The notes beneath the pieces were generated by a model, which saw nothing but the letters and a program-made list of their open reading frames with translations, made no database searches and was not told the origin of the DNA. Made by a program: the position numbers and the translations under genes. A stretch of DNA of 5,532 nucleotides from an uncultured Mycoplasmatota bacterium (lineage in GTDB: Bacteria > Bacillota_I > Bacilli_A > RF39 > UBA660). The stretch lies in NCBI GenBank assembly GCA_900546055.1, contig URBG01000053.1, forward strand, positions 1 through 5,532. Reading direction: 5' to 3'. Positions 5,449 through 5,532 of this stretch are shown here, one piece after another (position 1 is the first letter of the stretch; each line of letters opens with the position of its first letter).

Positions 5449-5477
5449 TTGTAATTACAATATATATCTTATATAAT
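5449..5477 (+). promoter_or_regulatory. Putative rightward promoter with a palindrome over its -35 box
   Basis: TTGTAA (5449-5454) and TATAAT (5472-5477) are 17 bases apart, which predicts a start near 5484. The -35 box is the left half of the 12-bp palindrome TTGTAATTACAA (5449-5460), a possible operator. AAAGGA at 5509-5514 could be the ribosome-binding site of a gene just beyond the right edge; the only start-like codon in view is TTG at 5520-5522. In AT-rich DNA promoter-like matches are common, so this remains tentative. Confidence 0.42.
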
Positions 5478-5532
5478 TATTTTTGCACTTCTTCTTTTTT
5501 TATTTTTTAAAGGAAAAAGTTGATCCATATCC

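Larger units (their letters stand above)
4951..5532. other. Long stretch without a recognisable protein gene, rich in inverted repeats
   Basis: Neither strand holds a reading frame of useful length with a ribosome-binding site; the longest ATG frames I checked end within about 20 codons. 4951-5020 is plain AT-rich sequence. From 5025 on there is a promoter, a perfect palindrome with a U-tail, three large inverted repeats and a second promoter, each listed separately. A short patch at about 5107-5133 is less AT-rich than its surroundings. No similarity to a known RNA family was recognised, and no T-box or other common riboswitch motif was seen. Confidence 0.75.

Noticed and set aside
5509..5532. 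Start of a gene at TTG 5520 with Shine-Dalgarno AAAGGA
   Set aside because: Only four codons are visible, TTG starts are a minority, and the Shine-Dalgarno match is partial. The true start may lie beyond the window.
4951..5532. CRISPR array or tRNA/rRNA gene in the gene-free stretch
   Set aside because: There are no regularly spaced direct repeats, no cloverleaf with a T-arm GTTCGA-type motif, and no rRNA-like sequence. The repeats present are inverted and differ from each other.

Overview
The window is strongly AT-rich and looks like a low-GC Gram-positive bacterium (Bacillota, Bacilli/Erysipelotrichia/Mollicutes-like). The evidence is a T-box leader in front of phenylalanyl-tRNA synthetase, strong AAGGAGG Shine-Dalgarno sites, TTGaca/TATAAT promoters, U-tailed intrinsic terminators, and Phe-tRNA synthetase proteins that read like those of that lineage. 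The lineage is inferred from pattern only; I could not run a search.

Left side, minus strand (1-1178): the first 134 codons of a gene resembling the tocopherol cyclase family run off the left edge. Upstream of it, on the same strand, is a 202-aa two-helix membrane protein I do not recognise. That gene has its own near-consensus promoter (1150-1178) and an intrinsic terminator directly at its stop codon, so the two minus-strand genes are probably separate transcription units. Its strong Shine-Dalgarno site lies unusually far from the only canonical start codon.

Centre, plus strand (1195-4950): this is a complete, textbook-like pheST operon. A promoter is followed by a tRNA-Phe-sensing T-box leader (specifier UUC, T-box bulge UGGU, terminator/antiterminator), then pheS, pheT overlapping it by one base, and an intrinsic terminator. 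When tRNA-Phe is uncharged it should bind the leader, favour the antiterminator and raise synthesis of both subunits of the alpha2-beta2 enzyme.

Right side (4951-5532): about 580 bases without a convincing protein gene, but not featureless. There is an extended -10 promoter, a perfect 26-bp palindrome with a short U-tail (candidate RNA of about 67 nt), and then three large imperfect inverted repeats (5127-5196, 5197-5320, 5353-5448). The first two abut with no gap. Immediately after the third is a promoter-like TTGTAA-17-TATAAT reading rightward, with its -35 inside a 12-bp palindrome. This structured block is the least explained part of the window. It could be a long structured non-coding RNA, a complex 5' leader of a gene beyond the right edge, or remnants of small palindromic elements.
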